A DNA stretch of 52,615 nt, taken from assembly GCA_023251435.1 (NCBI GenBank), contig JAHEYU010000040.1, positions 1-52,615 of the forward strand, given 5' to 3'. Made by a program: the position numbers and the translations under genes. Numbering within the stretch: the first letter of the stretch is position 1; each line of letters begins with the position of its first letter. The notes under the pieces are model-generated. The model had not been told where the DNA came from. It made no database searches and saw only the letters and a list, made by a program, of their open reading frames with translations. Source of the DNA: Bacteroidota bacterium (GTDB taxonomy: Bacteria; Bacteroidota; Bacteroidia; Bacteroidales; Prolixibacteraceae). Shown here piece after piece: positions 26,428 to 35,113 of the stretch.

Positions 26428-28044
26428 TTAATTCTTCATTATTTTCTTCACTATCCGTCCGTTAGCTCCTGAAACAGAAACAACGTAAAGACCTTTAGCT
26501 AGTTCTGCTCCCTGATCATTGTTTCCATTCCAGCGGATGTTGTAATCACCAACTTTCTGTTCGGCATTTACCAGTGTTTTTATTTTTTGACCCACTGAAT
26601 TATAGATGCTGACTTCCACCTTTTGAGGCTGTGACAGCGAATAATAAATAGTTGTAAAATCGCTAAACGGATTTGGATAATTCTGCCTGATTTCAAGTCC
26701 TTCAATGGCATCAAAAGGAATTAAAGCACTTTTATTCAAATTAGCGCCCTGCAACCATTGCGATTTCAAGGTAGGCCATGCATTCATGTCACCCAGCGGA
26801 TAACCGTTATCTCCACCTTTGTATGATTTTGAGGCTGTTGAATAGGTTACATCCCATTCGTAAGGATAAATTTCGGAGAAGTTATTGGGGAAAACAGATG
26901 CTTTTGGATGTGTTACCCAATAGGTTAAAAAGTTGTAAAGATTTAGCCATGATGAAGTATTTTTGAATACCAATTCTTCGCGAAAATAAGCTTGTGGCAA
27001 TCCTGCACCGACAAATTTTTTAATGGCGTTGTTGATCGGCCTCGGATCTGCAATCGAGTCTTTTTCTGGTGTCAGGTTGAAAAAGTCAACAAATTTCTGG
27101 TCATGATAAATGTTATTATTCCTCATTTCAACCACAGCCGATGTAAGTTTCGACGAAAGGCTATCGTGCGTAATCACACAAAATCCTTTATCGGGTTGCA
27201 ACTGTTCTGCTCTCCAACGAGTGGTTAAACGGTCTCCGTAAGTTAATGGATTCGAGAAAATGTTGTTGGTGATGACCGCGTGTTTTGTTTTGCCCAATTG
27301 CAAACAACCGTGATAACCCTGAACATTTACAATTGTATTGTGATCGAATTTAACGTAGTTGATTACAGGAGCCATGTTTCGCATCACCCGGTCGGTTAAA
27401 TTATAGATGGTATTGTTCTGAAAAACAATGGTATCTACAGTCGCGGTGGTTCTGATGTCGAGGGCACGCCCATTTCCTCCAACCGAAATATGGTGTCCCG
27501 AATTGCCCAGAATACAATCAGTCATATACAATTTAACACCATCCACCTGAATGGTGAATAAAGCACCACGATCGCTTAAAATGCGGCAACCGCGAACAAT
27601 TGCCCGGTAGTTTTTTCCATACATATTCAGAAACCGATTTCCAAGAGTTCCGTTTGAATGGCGTCCGTCGAATTCAATATTCTCCAATGTAAGGTTCAAG
27701 CGAGCCGTGATCATAGCAGCCGAACTTCCGGCGCTGTTTAAGGTGTGAAAAACAATGGGCAACGGCCCAGTCCCGGCTTCGGCCCTGATGTGTAAATCGT
27801 AGTCGAGGCTGTTAATCGTTGAAGTTGCCAGATAAACCTGTCCGCGTTTCAACTCATAAATAACGTTTTTATTGGTGGCACGATTAGGTGCATCGGCATT
27901 TATCGCATTAAATATCTGATCGTAAACCAGCGGCTGGCCAGGGGTAATCCCCGGAATTTGAACGACACGTTTTTGCGCGTTGGCTAACTGAATGACGGCA
28001 AGAAAAGCAGTCAGAAGAAATAGCTTTATATATGTTGTTTTCAT
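26428..28044 (-). CDS. T9SS-exported right-handed beta-helix protein (DUF5123/PL6-like)
   Basis: 538-residue protein with a signal peptide (to about NAQ, residue 23), a parallel beta-helix body and a C-terminal type A sorting domain for the type IX secretion system. The sorting domain runs from about residue 455: it begins with RQNYPNPFSDFTTIYYSL and ends with LAKGLYVVSVSGANGRIVKKIMKN. The helix shows repeated turns such as LTLENIEFDG, AIVRGCRIL, YMTDCILGNSG, TIVFQNNTIYN, VKFDHNTIVNV and AVITNNIFSNP, like DUF5123 and chondroitinase-B-type proteins. The only T9SS cargo in the window, it is probably on the cell surface. It lies 36 bases after the orphan TonB receptor, so it may capture or cut the polymer for it. 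Confidence 0.85.
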   Translation of the reverse strand: MKTTYIKLFLLTAFLAVIQLANAQKRVVQIPGITPGQPLVYDQIFNAINADAPNRATNKNVIYELKRGQVYLATSTINSLDYDLHIRAEAGTGPLPIVFHTLNSAGSSAAMITARLNLTLENIEFDGRHSNGTLGNRFLNMYGKNYRAIVRGCRILSDRGALFTIQVDGVKLYMTDCILGNSGHHISVGGNGRALDIRTTATVDTIVFQNNTIYNLTDRVMRNMAPVINYVKFDHNTIVNVQGYHGCLQLGKTKHAVITNNIFSNPLTYGDRLTTRWRAEQLQPDKGFCVITHDSLSSKLTSAVVEMRNNNIYHDQKFVDFFNLTPEKDSIADPRPINNAIKKFVGAGLPQAYFREELVFKNTSSWLNLYNFLTYWVTHPKASVFPNNFSEIYPYEWDVTYSTASKSYKGGDNGYPLGDMNAWPTLKSQWLQGANLNKSALIPFDAIEGLEIRQNYPNPFSDFTTIYYSLSQPQKVEVSIYNSVGQKIKTLVNAEQKVGDYNIRWNGNNDQGAELAKGLYVVSVSGANGRIVKKIMKN

Positions 28045-28080
28045 ATCTGATGTTTTATGAAAGTGTAAAAGAATAAATGA

Positions 28081-31017
28081 TTACTGCAAATTAATCTGAA
28101 TACCAAAATCAGCAGTTAGACCATACATGTTGCGGTAGGTCGGGAAATCAGAAGTATATCTATACCCCTTTTCAGTTGCGTTGGTAATATTGTTCAGATT
28201 TAATAACAGGCTGATATACTTGTTTATTCTCTGCTTAGCAGTTAAATCGAACCTTAAATGGGCATCGGTATAAGTGTAATAACCTTCCTGATCTGTATTC
28301 GGATTGATACTAGTCAGCCTGGTTCCCTGATAACTCATTGAAACACGGGTTGAGAATCCTTTGTGATCGTAGCCTAACCATGTGTTTGAGGTAAAATCAA
28401 CCTGTGATGGCATCCGGCTTTCGGTTTTCTGAAAATAAGATTTGGTGAAATCAACCGCCAATGTTGGACGAACATCTTTGTACATTACAATATCTTCAAT
28501 TTTCTTCCATACCAGATAATAAGTTCCTGACCATAGTCGGGTAAAGTTAAAACCTAAAGCAAAACGGTTAAACGGACTTGGCAGAAAGTTAAAGTGGGTA
28601 TTGTATTCAAATTCCAAACCGCGTACATAAGAATCATCGAGATTGATGTAATCCTCACTCAAATCGAACGATTGTGGAGGTAATCCGTTTTTAACTGCAT
28701 CTTCAGGAGTAAGTGTACCCCTGATATTGTAGAACATGTTGTCTATTTGTTTCATGTACCCTCCAAAAGAAAGCAAACCAAATTCACCCGTATAAATGGT
28801 TACTGAAGCATCGTAATTCCATGCTGTTGCATGTTTCAAATCGGGATTGGCTTTTTTAACATTGAAACTTCCGGCGTCGTATCTGAAACGAGGTACAATC
28901 CACATGTAGTTGGGTCGCGATAAGGTTCTTGCGGCCGACATTCGGATGTCCATCCATTTGGTTGGTTTAATTTTTAAATGAGCGCTAGGCAGCCACTCTC
29001 CGTATTTTTGGGTAGCAGTATCGGCTTCAATGTATCCGTTCGCGCCCCTTGCACCGTTAATTGATGAGTAGATTCCATGATACGTATTGTTCGAATATTC
29101 GTAACGAATACCCGGAATAAACGTAATCAGATCGGCATAATTCAGTTTTAACATGGCGTAACCGGCCGATACGGTTTCGTAGCTGTCATAGTTATTTTCG
29201 GCGTCGCCCAAATCGGGCAAATATTCCGAAAGGTGGTAAGTCTTCCACCATTTAATTTGACTTTCAGGAATGTATGGGAATAAATTGTAATCGCCTCCCA
29301 GGATTGGAACGTTCCTCTGCTCGGTAAAGTTCGACATTTCAATAATTCGCGAAGCTGTTACGGCTAAATCAGGTCTCGGATCGTTTTTATTGGCCAAATC
29401 GGTTAAAGTTGGTTTTAAAGAGTACTGCTGATCGGATAACCTGATGCCGTGACGCCGACGGTCTTCGGTCTGGTATTTCCCCCCAAACTTTAAATATCCG
29501 GCAATTTTATCACCCCATTTCACAGGCACTTCAATATCCAGTTTGGCCATGTAATTGGTTTGCTTCAGGGTATCAGGCCTCCAGGCCGACTCATTCAGGA
29601 ATGACAGTGTGTCTTTTATTTGATTTACGCTATTAAATGCTAAGTTATCAGCATAGTATTTCGGATCGGCAATATTTTGGCCCGCCGTACCTGGTAATAA
29701 TCCATTGGGATTTCCCAACATAAATTGCACCCACATATCGTATGGATTATAACCGTTGGTTTGGACGCGGGTTAAACTCCAGTCCACTTTCATTTTATTC
29801 AAATTCAAATTTCCGCCCAAAGAGCTGTTTAATGACGCTGTTCTGTTGTCGGTTGAAGTAGCATCGTGCAGCAATTGACCATTTCTGTTGATATTTTTAG
29901 ATAAGGTGTAGGTTTCGCGCGGCGAGGAGTTGAACATGTTTGTCAGGTAAATGCCACCACGGTCAAACTGGTAATCAATTAATGCCAGCCCACCTAGACG
30001 TTTGGTGATTTGCTTCCTTTCGGTAAACGTAATTTCCGAAATAAAAAATTCTTCAGCAATCTCGGCATTTGGGTTAAAATAGCCGATGTCTAAACCCTGA
30101 GCACTGCGATCGGTTTGTTCGTAGTTGGCCTGAGCCATTATACCCAGTTTGTTATTCAGAAAACGGGATGAATAATCCCAGGAACCTTTGTAATTATTCA
30201 GTTTCTGGTACAAATCGTTGTAACCGCCATATAGCCTGAATTGATTTTTGGTCCGTTCCGGCGCTTTGGCAATCACCAGATTGATCGACCCGGCAATAGC
30301 GTCAGCATCCATATCTGCTGTTGGCGATTTAAAGACCTCAATTCCCGAAAGCATTTCAGGAGAAATATTACTTAAATCGACAGAGCGATCTCCGCTTACA
30401 CCCATATCAGTGCCCGGTTGTTGCACTCCATTAATGCTTACGCTGGCGAATTTAGGATCCAATCCGCGAAGTACAACTTTCGATCCTTCGCCGTTGCTTC
30501 GAACCAGCGAAACCCCGGGAAGACGGCCAATGGCTTCAGCGGCATTTACATCGGGTAACTCCCGAATAGCATCTTTCGATACAACGTTCACCAGCGCGTT
30601 CGAATTCAGTTGCTGGTTAATGGCAGCGTTCTGTCCCATACGCTGGCTGCTCACCACCACCTCGCCAAGTGCAATAAATGGCTGGTCGAGACTAGCCTGT
30701 ACCTTTTTCTTTTCACCTTCTTTTAAGGTCACCTGAACGTCCTGCGTGGTGTAACCAGTGTAAGAAATCTGAATGGTATAATCTCCGGGTTGTAGGTTAC
30801 CAAACCTGAATCCCCCATCCATATCGGTAATCATTCCGATTACAGTACCCTTAATTGCTACCGAGGCGAACGGCAGCGTTTCATTGGTAGATTTGTCTTT
30901 TACAACTCCTGAAATTTCGCAAGGAGTTGCTTTTTGCGCAAGGACAATATTTTGTCCCCCGATAGCGGTCAGGAAAATCAGGACAGCTAAACTGAACATC
31001 CATCTTAAATACTTCAT
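28081..31017 (-). CDS. TonB-dependent receptor without a SusD partner
   Basis: 978-residue outer-membrane receptor. After a signal peptide (to about VLAQK) comes a carboxypeptidase-regulatory-like domain (CEISGVVKDKSTNETLPFASVAIKG, about residues 32-110). Then a plug (ELPDVNAAEAIGRLPGVSLVRSNGEGSKVVLRGL), and a 22-strand barrel with TLSRPNYMWIVPRFRYD and a final NMYGLTADFGIQINLQ, whose last aromatic-rich strand fits BamA targeting. It is of the FecA/CirA or TonB-Xanth-Caul type rather than SusC, and no susD follows. It heads operon C behind a promoter nearly identical to that of SusC, so it probably imports a different size class of the same glycan. Confidence 0.93.
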   Translation of the reverse strand: MKYLRWMFSLAVLIFLTAIGGQNIVLAQKATPCEISGVVKDKSTNETLPFASVAIKGTVIGMITDMDGGFRFGNLQPGDYTIQISYTGYTTQDVQVTLKEGEKKKVQASLDQPFIALGEVVVSSQRMGQNAAINQQLNSNALVNVVSKDAIRELPDVNAAEAIGRLPGVSLVRSNGEGSKVVLRGLDPKFASVSINGVQQPGTDMGVSGDRSVDLSNISPEMLSGIEVFKSPTADMDADAIAGSINLVIAKAPERTKNQFRLYGGYNDLYQKLNNYKGSWDYSSRFLNNKLGIMAQANYEQTDRSAQGLDIGYFNPNAEIAEEFFISEITFTERKQITKRLGGLALIDYQFDRGGIYLTNMFNSSPRETYTLSKNINRNGQLLHDATSTDNRTASLNSSLGGNLNLNKMKVDWSLTRVQTNGYNPYDMWVQFMLGNPNGLLPGTAGQNIADPKYYADNLAFNSVNQIKDTLSFLNESAWRPDTLKQTNYMAKLDIEVPVKWGDKIAGYLKFGGKYQTEDRRRHGIRLSDQQYSLKPTLTDLANKNDPRPDLAVTASRIIEMSNFTEQRNVPILGGDYNLFPYIPESQIKWWKTYHLSEYLPDLGDAENNYDSYETVSAGYAMLKLNYADLITFIPGIRYEYSNNTYHGIYSSINGARGANGYIEADTATQKYGEWLPSAHLKIKPTKWMDIRMSAARTLSRPNYMWIVPRFRYDAGSFNVKKANPDLKHATAWNYDASVTIYTGEFGLLSFGGYMKQIDNMFYNIRGTLTPEDAVKNGLPPQSFDLSEDYINLDDSYVRGLEFEYNTHFNFLPSPFNRFALGFNFTRLWSGTYYLVWKKIEDIVMYKDVRPTLAVDFTKSYFQKTESRMPSQVDFTSNTWLGYDHKGFSTRVSMSYQGTRLTSINPNTDQEGYYTYTDAHLRFDLTAKQRINKYISLLLNLNNITNATEKGYRYTSDFPTYRNMYGLTADFGIQINLQ

Positions 31018-31136
31018 AAATTTAGTTTTAGTTTTTAATGTTGGAATTGAGATATAATTAATCAGAAAACTATTGCGAAACAGTATTTATCTGGTTACTA
31101 AAGGTCAAATAACTCTAATTTGTGAAACTGCGATTC

Positions 31137-31144
31137 CAAATTTA
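31137..31144 (-). promoter_or_regulatory. Putative -7 box of the orphan receptor
   Basis: On the minus strand this reads TAAATTTG, a full match to TAnnTTTG, 120 bases before the receptor ATG and 66 bases downstream of the ACTCATGTTGCA element. The region just before it (CTGAAAATAAATG, CGGGGC) is conserved with the SusC promoter. Confidence 0.6.
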
Positions 31145-31209
31145 CCGAATTGCCCCGCCATTTATTTTCAGGAATGTTGCTCATTATATGATTTTTGTGC
31201 CACTCTATG

Positions 31210-31237
31210 ACTCATGTTGCACAATGAGACAAATGAC
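31210..31237. promoter_or_regulatory. Putative operator upstream of the orphan receptor
   Basis: ACTCATGTTGCA at 31210-31221 is followed by TGAGACAAATGACC. The SusC site reads TTGACACAAACGACC after the same 12-mer. A partial direct repeat, ACTCTATG then ACTCATG, precedes it. Direct repeats are usual for AraC-type sites of HTCS proteins, but binding is not shown. Confidence 0.6.
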
Positions 31238-31240
31238 CTC

Positions 31241-31273
31241 CATCCTTCTTAAATACTTCAAAATTTAGTTTTA
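31241..31273 (-). pseudogene. Remnant of a receptor gene start
   Basis: This 33-base stretch repeats the sequence at 30997-31030, which covers the first codons and ribosome-binding region of the TonB receptor (MKYLRWM), with one substitution and one lost base. The lost base destroys the ATG. It lies in the same orientation on the far side of the operator, directly after the GH43 stop. It looks like the leftover 5' end of a deleted or rearranged receptor copy. Confidence 0.6.
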
Positions 31274-31291
31274 ATCAGAGGATAAAACAGT

Positions 31292-33004
31292 TCAATCAAC
31301 GTATTCAAACCAATCAAAATCAACATGATTATTGCTGGGTTCACCATTAGCCGAAGCATACATCCCAATAAAAGTACCTGTAAAGCGGCCTGCTCCCGGC
31401 ATTCCCAGAAAGCTGCCATCCAATTTATTTTCCAACACGTTCCAGTCTTTCCCATTCGCCGAATAACTAAAGGTGTAAAAAACGTCCACCGTTGAAATTT
31501 TCAAATAAATTGAACCGGAATTGACAGACCGTTTGGCTATCTGGTCATCTTCCGATTTTGCACTTCTTCGCTGAATCAGTCTTAAAACCGTTCGTCCTGT
31601 CTCATTTCCCAATGTGAACCTGAAATAATTGTCTTTGTCGCGTTCAACAACTAATCCGGCTTCTTCATTGTCCGATTCAGGAACAAACTCCATCTTTATT
31701 GTTGCAGAACAATTAGGGCTTTCTTGTCTTCGCCCGATAAACGATGGATTTACGATTTCCGAAATCATTTCAGGACGTAATTGCAAACGTAAAAATCCTT
31801 TTCTTTCGGTTAATGACCACCATTTAGATAGGGGTGTTCGAATGAAAGTCCAGCACGGATTTAAAGTTCTATCATTAAACTCGTCTGGCGCAGTTTCTGA
31901 CTTCCATTTTTTATCTTTCAGATCTGGTCTTTCAAAAAACAATTCTCCGCGCCCTGTATTTCCAGTGGGATTAACAACAGGCCACGCGCCAGACCAGTCG
32001 ATCGGTGATAAGAAGGTTTCCCGACCCAAAATGTGTATATCGCCACCATAAGGTCTTCGGGCAAGGTAAACCATCCACCATTCCCCCTTTTGTGTTTGCA
32101 CCAGATCGGCATGTCCGGTCGAGGTAATGGGATGGGTTGTGGGCAGGTCACGGTGGGTGAGAATTGGATTGGCCGGGTTCATTTCATACGGGCCAAAAAT
32201 ATGTTCGCTTCGCCACACTGAAACGGCATGGTTTTGAAATGTGCCACCATGCCCTGCCACGAGGTAATATTTTCCTTCCTTTTTATACAGGTGGGGTGCT
32301 TCAAAAAAATCAACACCTTCTTTTATTCCTCCGTCAATATTTCCTTTTTGATAAAAATCGCTGCCATCTAAAATATCCACCTTTTTGCCTGTCAGCTTCA
32401 TGTTCTTCAGATCAAACTCCTGAAGCCAGAGGTTGCGGTGATTATTCCATTTTTTTGGTTGAGGCGAATAATTACCCTGATAATAAACTTTTCCGTCATC
32501 GTCAAAGAAAAGAGAAGGGTCAATCCCCTGTGCTTCCGGTAACCAGACTGGTTCAGACCACGGGCCGGCAGGATTTTTGGCTGTGACGATAAAATTGCCC
32601 GCAGGTTTCCCAACCGGCACTCCGGTTAGGGTTGAAATGATATAATAAATTCCTTCATGGTAGCGCAGTGTTGGCGCAAAGACTCCTCTTGTACAATCAA
32701 CATTGCTGAGATTTAATTGAGACAGACCATCAAGTGCATGCCCAATCATCTTCCAGTTGACCAGATCTTTACTTTGGTAAATCGGAATTCCAGGAAAATA
32801 TTCACTGGAACTTGTTGCCAGATAGTAGTTGCTGCCAACACGGCAAATACTTGGATCGGCATTATACCCCCTAATTATCGGATTGACTGCCTGTTTTTCA
32901 TTTTCCTTTGTTAAACCGGTCTGGATATTCAGCAGGGTTACAGAAAGTATTAAAATGAAGATAAACAGTCCTTTACAGATAAGATATTTAATCAGATTTT
33001 TCAT
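31292..33004 (-). CDS. GH43 glycosidase with C-terminal jelly roll
   Basis: 570-residue exported GH43 enzyme (beta-xylosidase or alpha-L-arabinofuranosidase type). A hydrophobic signal segment is at residues 13-28. The propeller has all three catalytic acids: Asp50 in YNADPSI, Asp162 in GIDPSLFFDD and Glu235 in DFFEAPHLYK. From about residue 350 a beta-sandwich of the GH43_C2/DUF1349 kind follows (LNPCWTFIRTP, LRLQLRPE, FTFSYSANGKDWNVLE, FTGTFIGMYASANG). It implies xylose, arabinose or a similar pentose in the substrate. It is the third gene after the SusCD terminator, 18 bases behind the GH127-like gene. Confidence 0.92.
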   Translation of the reverse strand: MKNLIKYLICKGLFIFILILSVTLLNIQTGLTKENEKQAVNPIIRGYNADPSICRVGSNYYLATSSSEYFPGIPIYQSKDLVNWKMIGHALDGLSQLNLSNVDCTRGVFAPTLRYHEGIYYIISTLTGVPVGKPAGNFIVTAKNPAGPWSEPVWLPEAQGIDPSLFFDDDGKVYYQGNYSPQPKKWNNHRNLWLQEFDLKNMKLTGKKVDILDGSDFYQKGNIDGGIKEGVDFFEAPHLYKKEGKYYLVAGHGGTFQNHAVSVWRSEHIFGPYEMNPANPILTHRDLPTTHPITSTGHADLVQTQKGEWWMVYLARRPYGGDIHILGRETFLSPIDWSGAWPVVNPTGNTGRGELFFERPDLKDKKWKSETAPDEFNDRTLNPCWTFIRTPLSKWWSLTERKGFLRLQLRPEMISEIVNPSFIGRRQESPNCSATIKMEFVPESDNEEAGLVVERDKDNYFRFTLGNETGRTVLRLIQRRSAKSEDDQIAKRSVNSGSIYLKISTVDVFYTFSYSANGKDWNVLENKLDGSFLGMPGAGRFTGTFIGMYASANGEPSNNHVDFDWFEYVD

Positions 33005-33022
33005 ATATGAAGCAGATTTTTA

Positions 33023-35047
33023 TCACTGATTTAATCTAATCAATGGAAACTCTGAAATTCTTAATGTGGTGCAACCATAAGGAATTAAGGTAATTTCTTC
33101 TGGTTCATCTGGTTTAAATTGGTTTACTGGACTATACTTTGACGTTATAGGCAATGGTCCGGCTGAGCCATTGTAAATTGTCCAGAAGGGTATTCTGACG
33201 CCTTTTGATTTGATTTCAACCGGACAATTTTCAGGATTCCATGGATACGTTCCCGGAGAGATACTCTTTTTAATCACTGTGTAATTCTCTTCCATATTAT
33301 CCAACGATGCTTCAATCAGGGCATAATTCCAGGGAGTTGCAGGTTCTACTTCGAAATAAAATGGACCGTATTTATCGTTGTTAACCTTTTTCTTCCAGTT
33401 TTCCCCAATCTTCAAGGCAAAAGTTAACGGACCACGTTCGATTGCCACAGAATTTAAATACCAACGACTTGTTTTGAGTTTCATAGGGAGTATTAATTCC
33501 ACAACATCGTCATTTTTCCATTCCCTGTTAATACGCACTATTTGATTGCCTTTATAATCATCCCAGAGTAGGCAATTTATATTTACCGAAGCTTTTTCGC
33601 ACCAGGCAGGTATCCTCAAATGAAAAGGGAACTTTACAGGATTAGCCATTTTAAAAGTAAACCGGATTGATTCATCAAACGGATAATTTGTTTCTTCATT
33701 TACCTGTATTTCATTACCACCTGCAACTTTTACTTTAGCCGTTGATGGGGCGTAAATCAGCGCAGCAATTCCTTCATCAGCTGAAGCATACCAAAGATTC
33801 TGAGTAAATTTAGGCCAGCCCTGATGCATATTGGCAGTACAACATGGATAACCGGTTAATTCCCCAAAAACAATTTCTGTTCCCTCATAAGCGGTGCCGA
33901 AGTTATGCGGAGTTCGGGTAATCATAACCTGGTTGGCTTGCTGGTAATACTGACGGCTGTCGTAATTATCGGTTGTCTGCGTAGGTAATGCATTATAAGC
34001 CACTTTTTCAATCAGGTCAGCAAAAGTTACGTCGCCTGAAATTGGTAAAATGGTTTCCATCGAGAACATCATTTCAACTGCGGTGCATAGTTCAGAACCC
34101 TGAGTTGGATTACTGCTGTGCATCATTTCATCGGCTCCAAACAATCCATGCGGCATACCGTAAAATTGATTTAAGTCGGCAATACCACTGTGAACAGCAT
34201 CAATATGTTTTGAGTGTTTATTTTGCTGGTAATAAACGACAGGTTCTTTTATTCCTTGTGCCAAATTTACACAATGATAACTGCGATGTTTCAGAAGATC
34301 TCTGTTTAAAAATGCTTCTGTCCAGTTTTCTGTTTGAAAGTGAATCAACTCGGCAAGGTTGAGCAAAAATTTTTCATCTGTATGGTTGTATAGCCAGTAA
34401 ACAATTGCCAGGTTATCACCACCACGAAATTTCCCCCAGTTGGTCCAATTGTTTAAGGGGCGCTGTGGAAGTTCCCGAAGTTGATATTGGAAATAGTTCA
34501 ACATGAATTTGATGACTCGTTCGTCACTGGTTGCAGAATAATATTGTTGCAAAACCTTTAGCATAACCATTTTGGGCCACCAGTCTTCAGCATTATTCCT
34601 TTGCAGACCTGGTTCATCAGGAAAATTCTTATCGGGTCCGAAATATCCGTTTGGTTTTTGACTTTGAAGAGTCCATTCTATCCAGGGTTTTGTTTTTTCA
34701 ATCAAATCTTTGTCATTCATGATATATGCCAATGGAAGCAGCCCGTCAATCCAGTATGGGCCGCGTTCCCAAACATCACCATCGCCACCCAGCCAGCCAT
34801 TTCGTTTTCCCATTACCTCCCCGTAAATAACATCAAGGTTTCCAGTCATTCCGTTTTTCTGACTGATAAGCTGCACTTTAAGCCATCCTTCAGGTTTGAC
34901 AGCTCCCAGGGGAAGTTCTAAAAAAGGTTTCCGGCTAAGCGGTTCCCGATTATTCAGGTAAATACTTAAGGAATTCAAATTATCCTGAGCAAAAAGCTGA
35001 ACGATAAAGGGGAGATAAATTAAAACGGAAATCAGAATTTTTTTCAT
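33023..35047 (-). CDS. GH127-like (DUF1680) beta-L-arabinofuranosidase family enzyme
   Basis: 674-residue exported (alpha/alpha)6-barrel enzyme (signal to about LFAQ, residue 21). The zinc-thiolate site of GH127 is recognisable: Glu319 and Cys321 in GSELC, and Cys402-Cys403 in GYPCCTANM, in the spacing seen in HypBA1, where the first cysteine of the pair is the nucleophile. Glu307 in GADEMM is a candidate acid/base. C-terminal beta-domains follow (FHLRIPAWCEKASVNIN, WYLNSVAIERGPLTFAL). Related GH127, GH146 and DUF1680 families act on beta-L-arabinofuranosides and other sugars, so the sugar is not certain. About 65 bases after the beta-helix gene. Confidence 0.85.
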   Translation of the reverse strand: MKKILISVLIYLPFIVQLFAQDNLNSLSIYLNNREPLSRKPFLELPLGAVKPEGWLKVQLISQKNGMTGNLDVIYGEVMGKRNGWLGGDGDVWERGPYWIDGLLPLAYIMNDKDLIEKTKPWIEWTLQSQKPNGYFGPDKNFPDEPGLQRNNAEDWWPKMVMLKVLQQYYSATSDERVIKFMLNYFQYQLRELPQRPLNNWTNWGKFRGGDNLAIVYWLYNHTDEKFLLNLAELIHFQTENWTEAFLNRDLLKHRSYHCVNLAQGIKEPVVYYQQNKHSKHIDAVHSGIADLNQFYGMPHGLFGADEMMHSSNPTQGSELCTAVEMMFSMETILPISGDVTFADLIEKVAYNALPTQTTDNYDSRQYYQQANQVMITRTPHNFGTAYEGTEIVFGELTGYPCCTANMHQGWPKFTQNLWYASADEGIAALIYAPSTAKVKVAGGNEIQVNEETNYPFDESIRFTFKMANPVKFPFHLRIPAWCEKASVNINCLLWDDYKGNQIVRINREWKNDDVVELILPMKLKTSRWYLNSVAIERGPLTFALKIGENWKKKVNNDKYGPFYFEVEPATPWNYALIEASLDNMEENYTVIKKSISPGTYPWNPENCPVEIKSKGVRIPFWTIYNGSAGPLPITSKYSPVNQFKPDEPEEITLIPYGCTTLRISEFPLIRLNQ

Positions 35048-35113
35048 TGCTTTTAGTATTAGCCAAAGATTAATACCTGATCAAAATACTATTGGGTTAG
35101 TCGGTTTGTTTTT

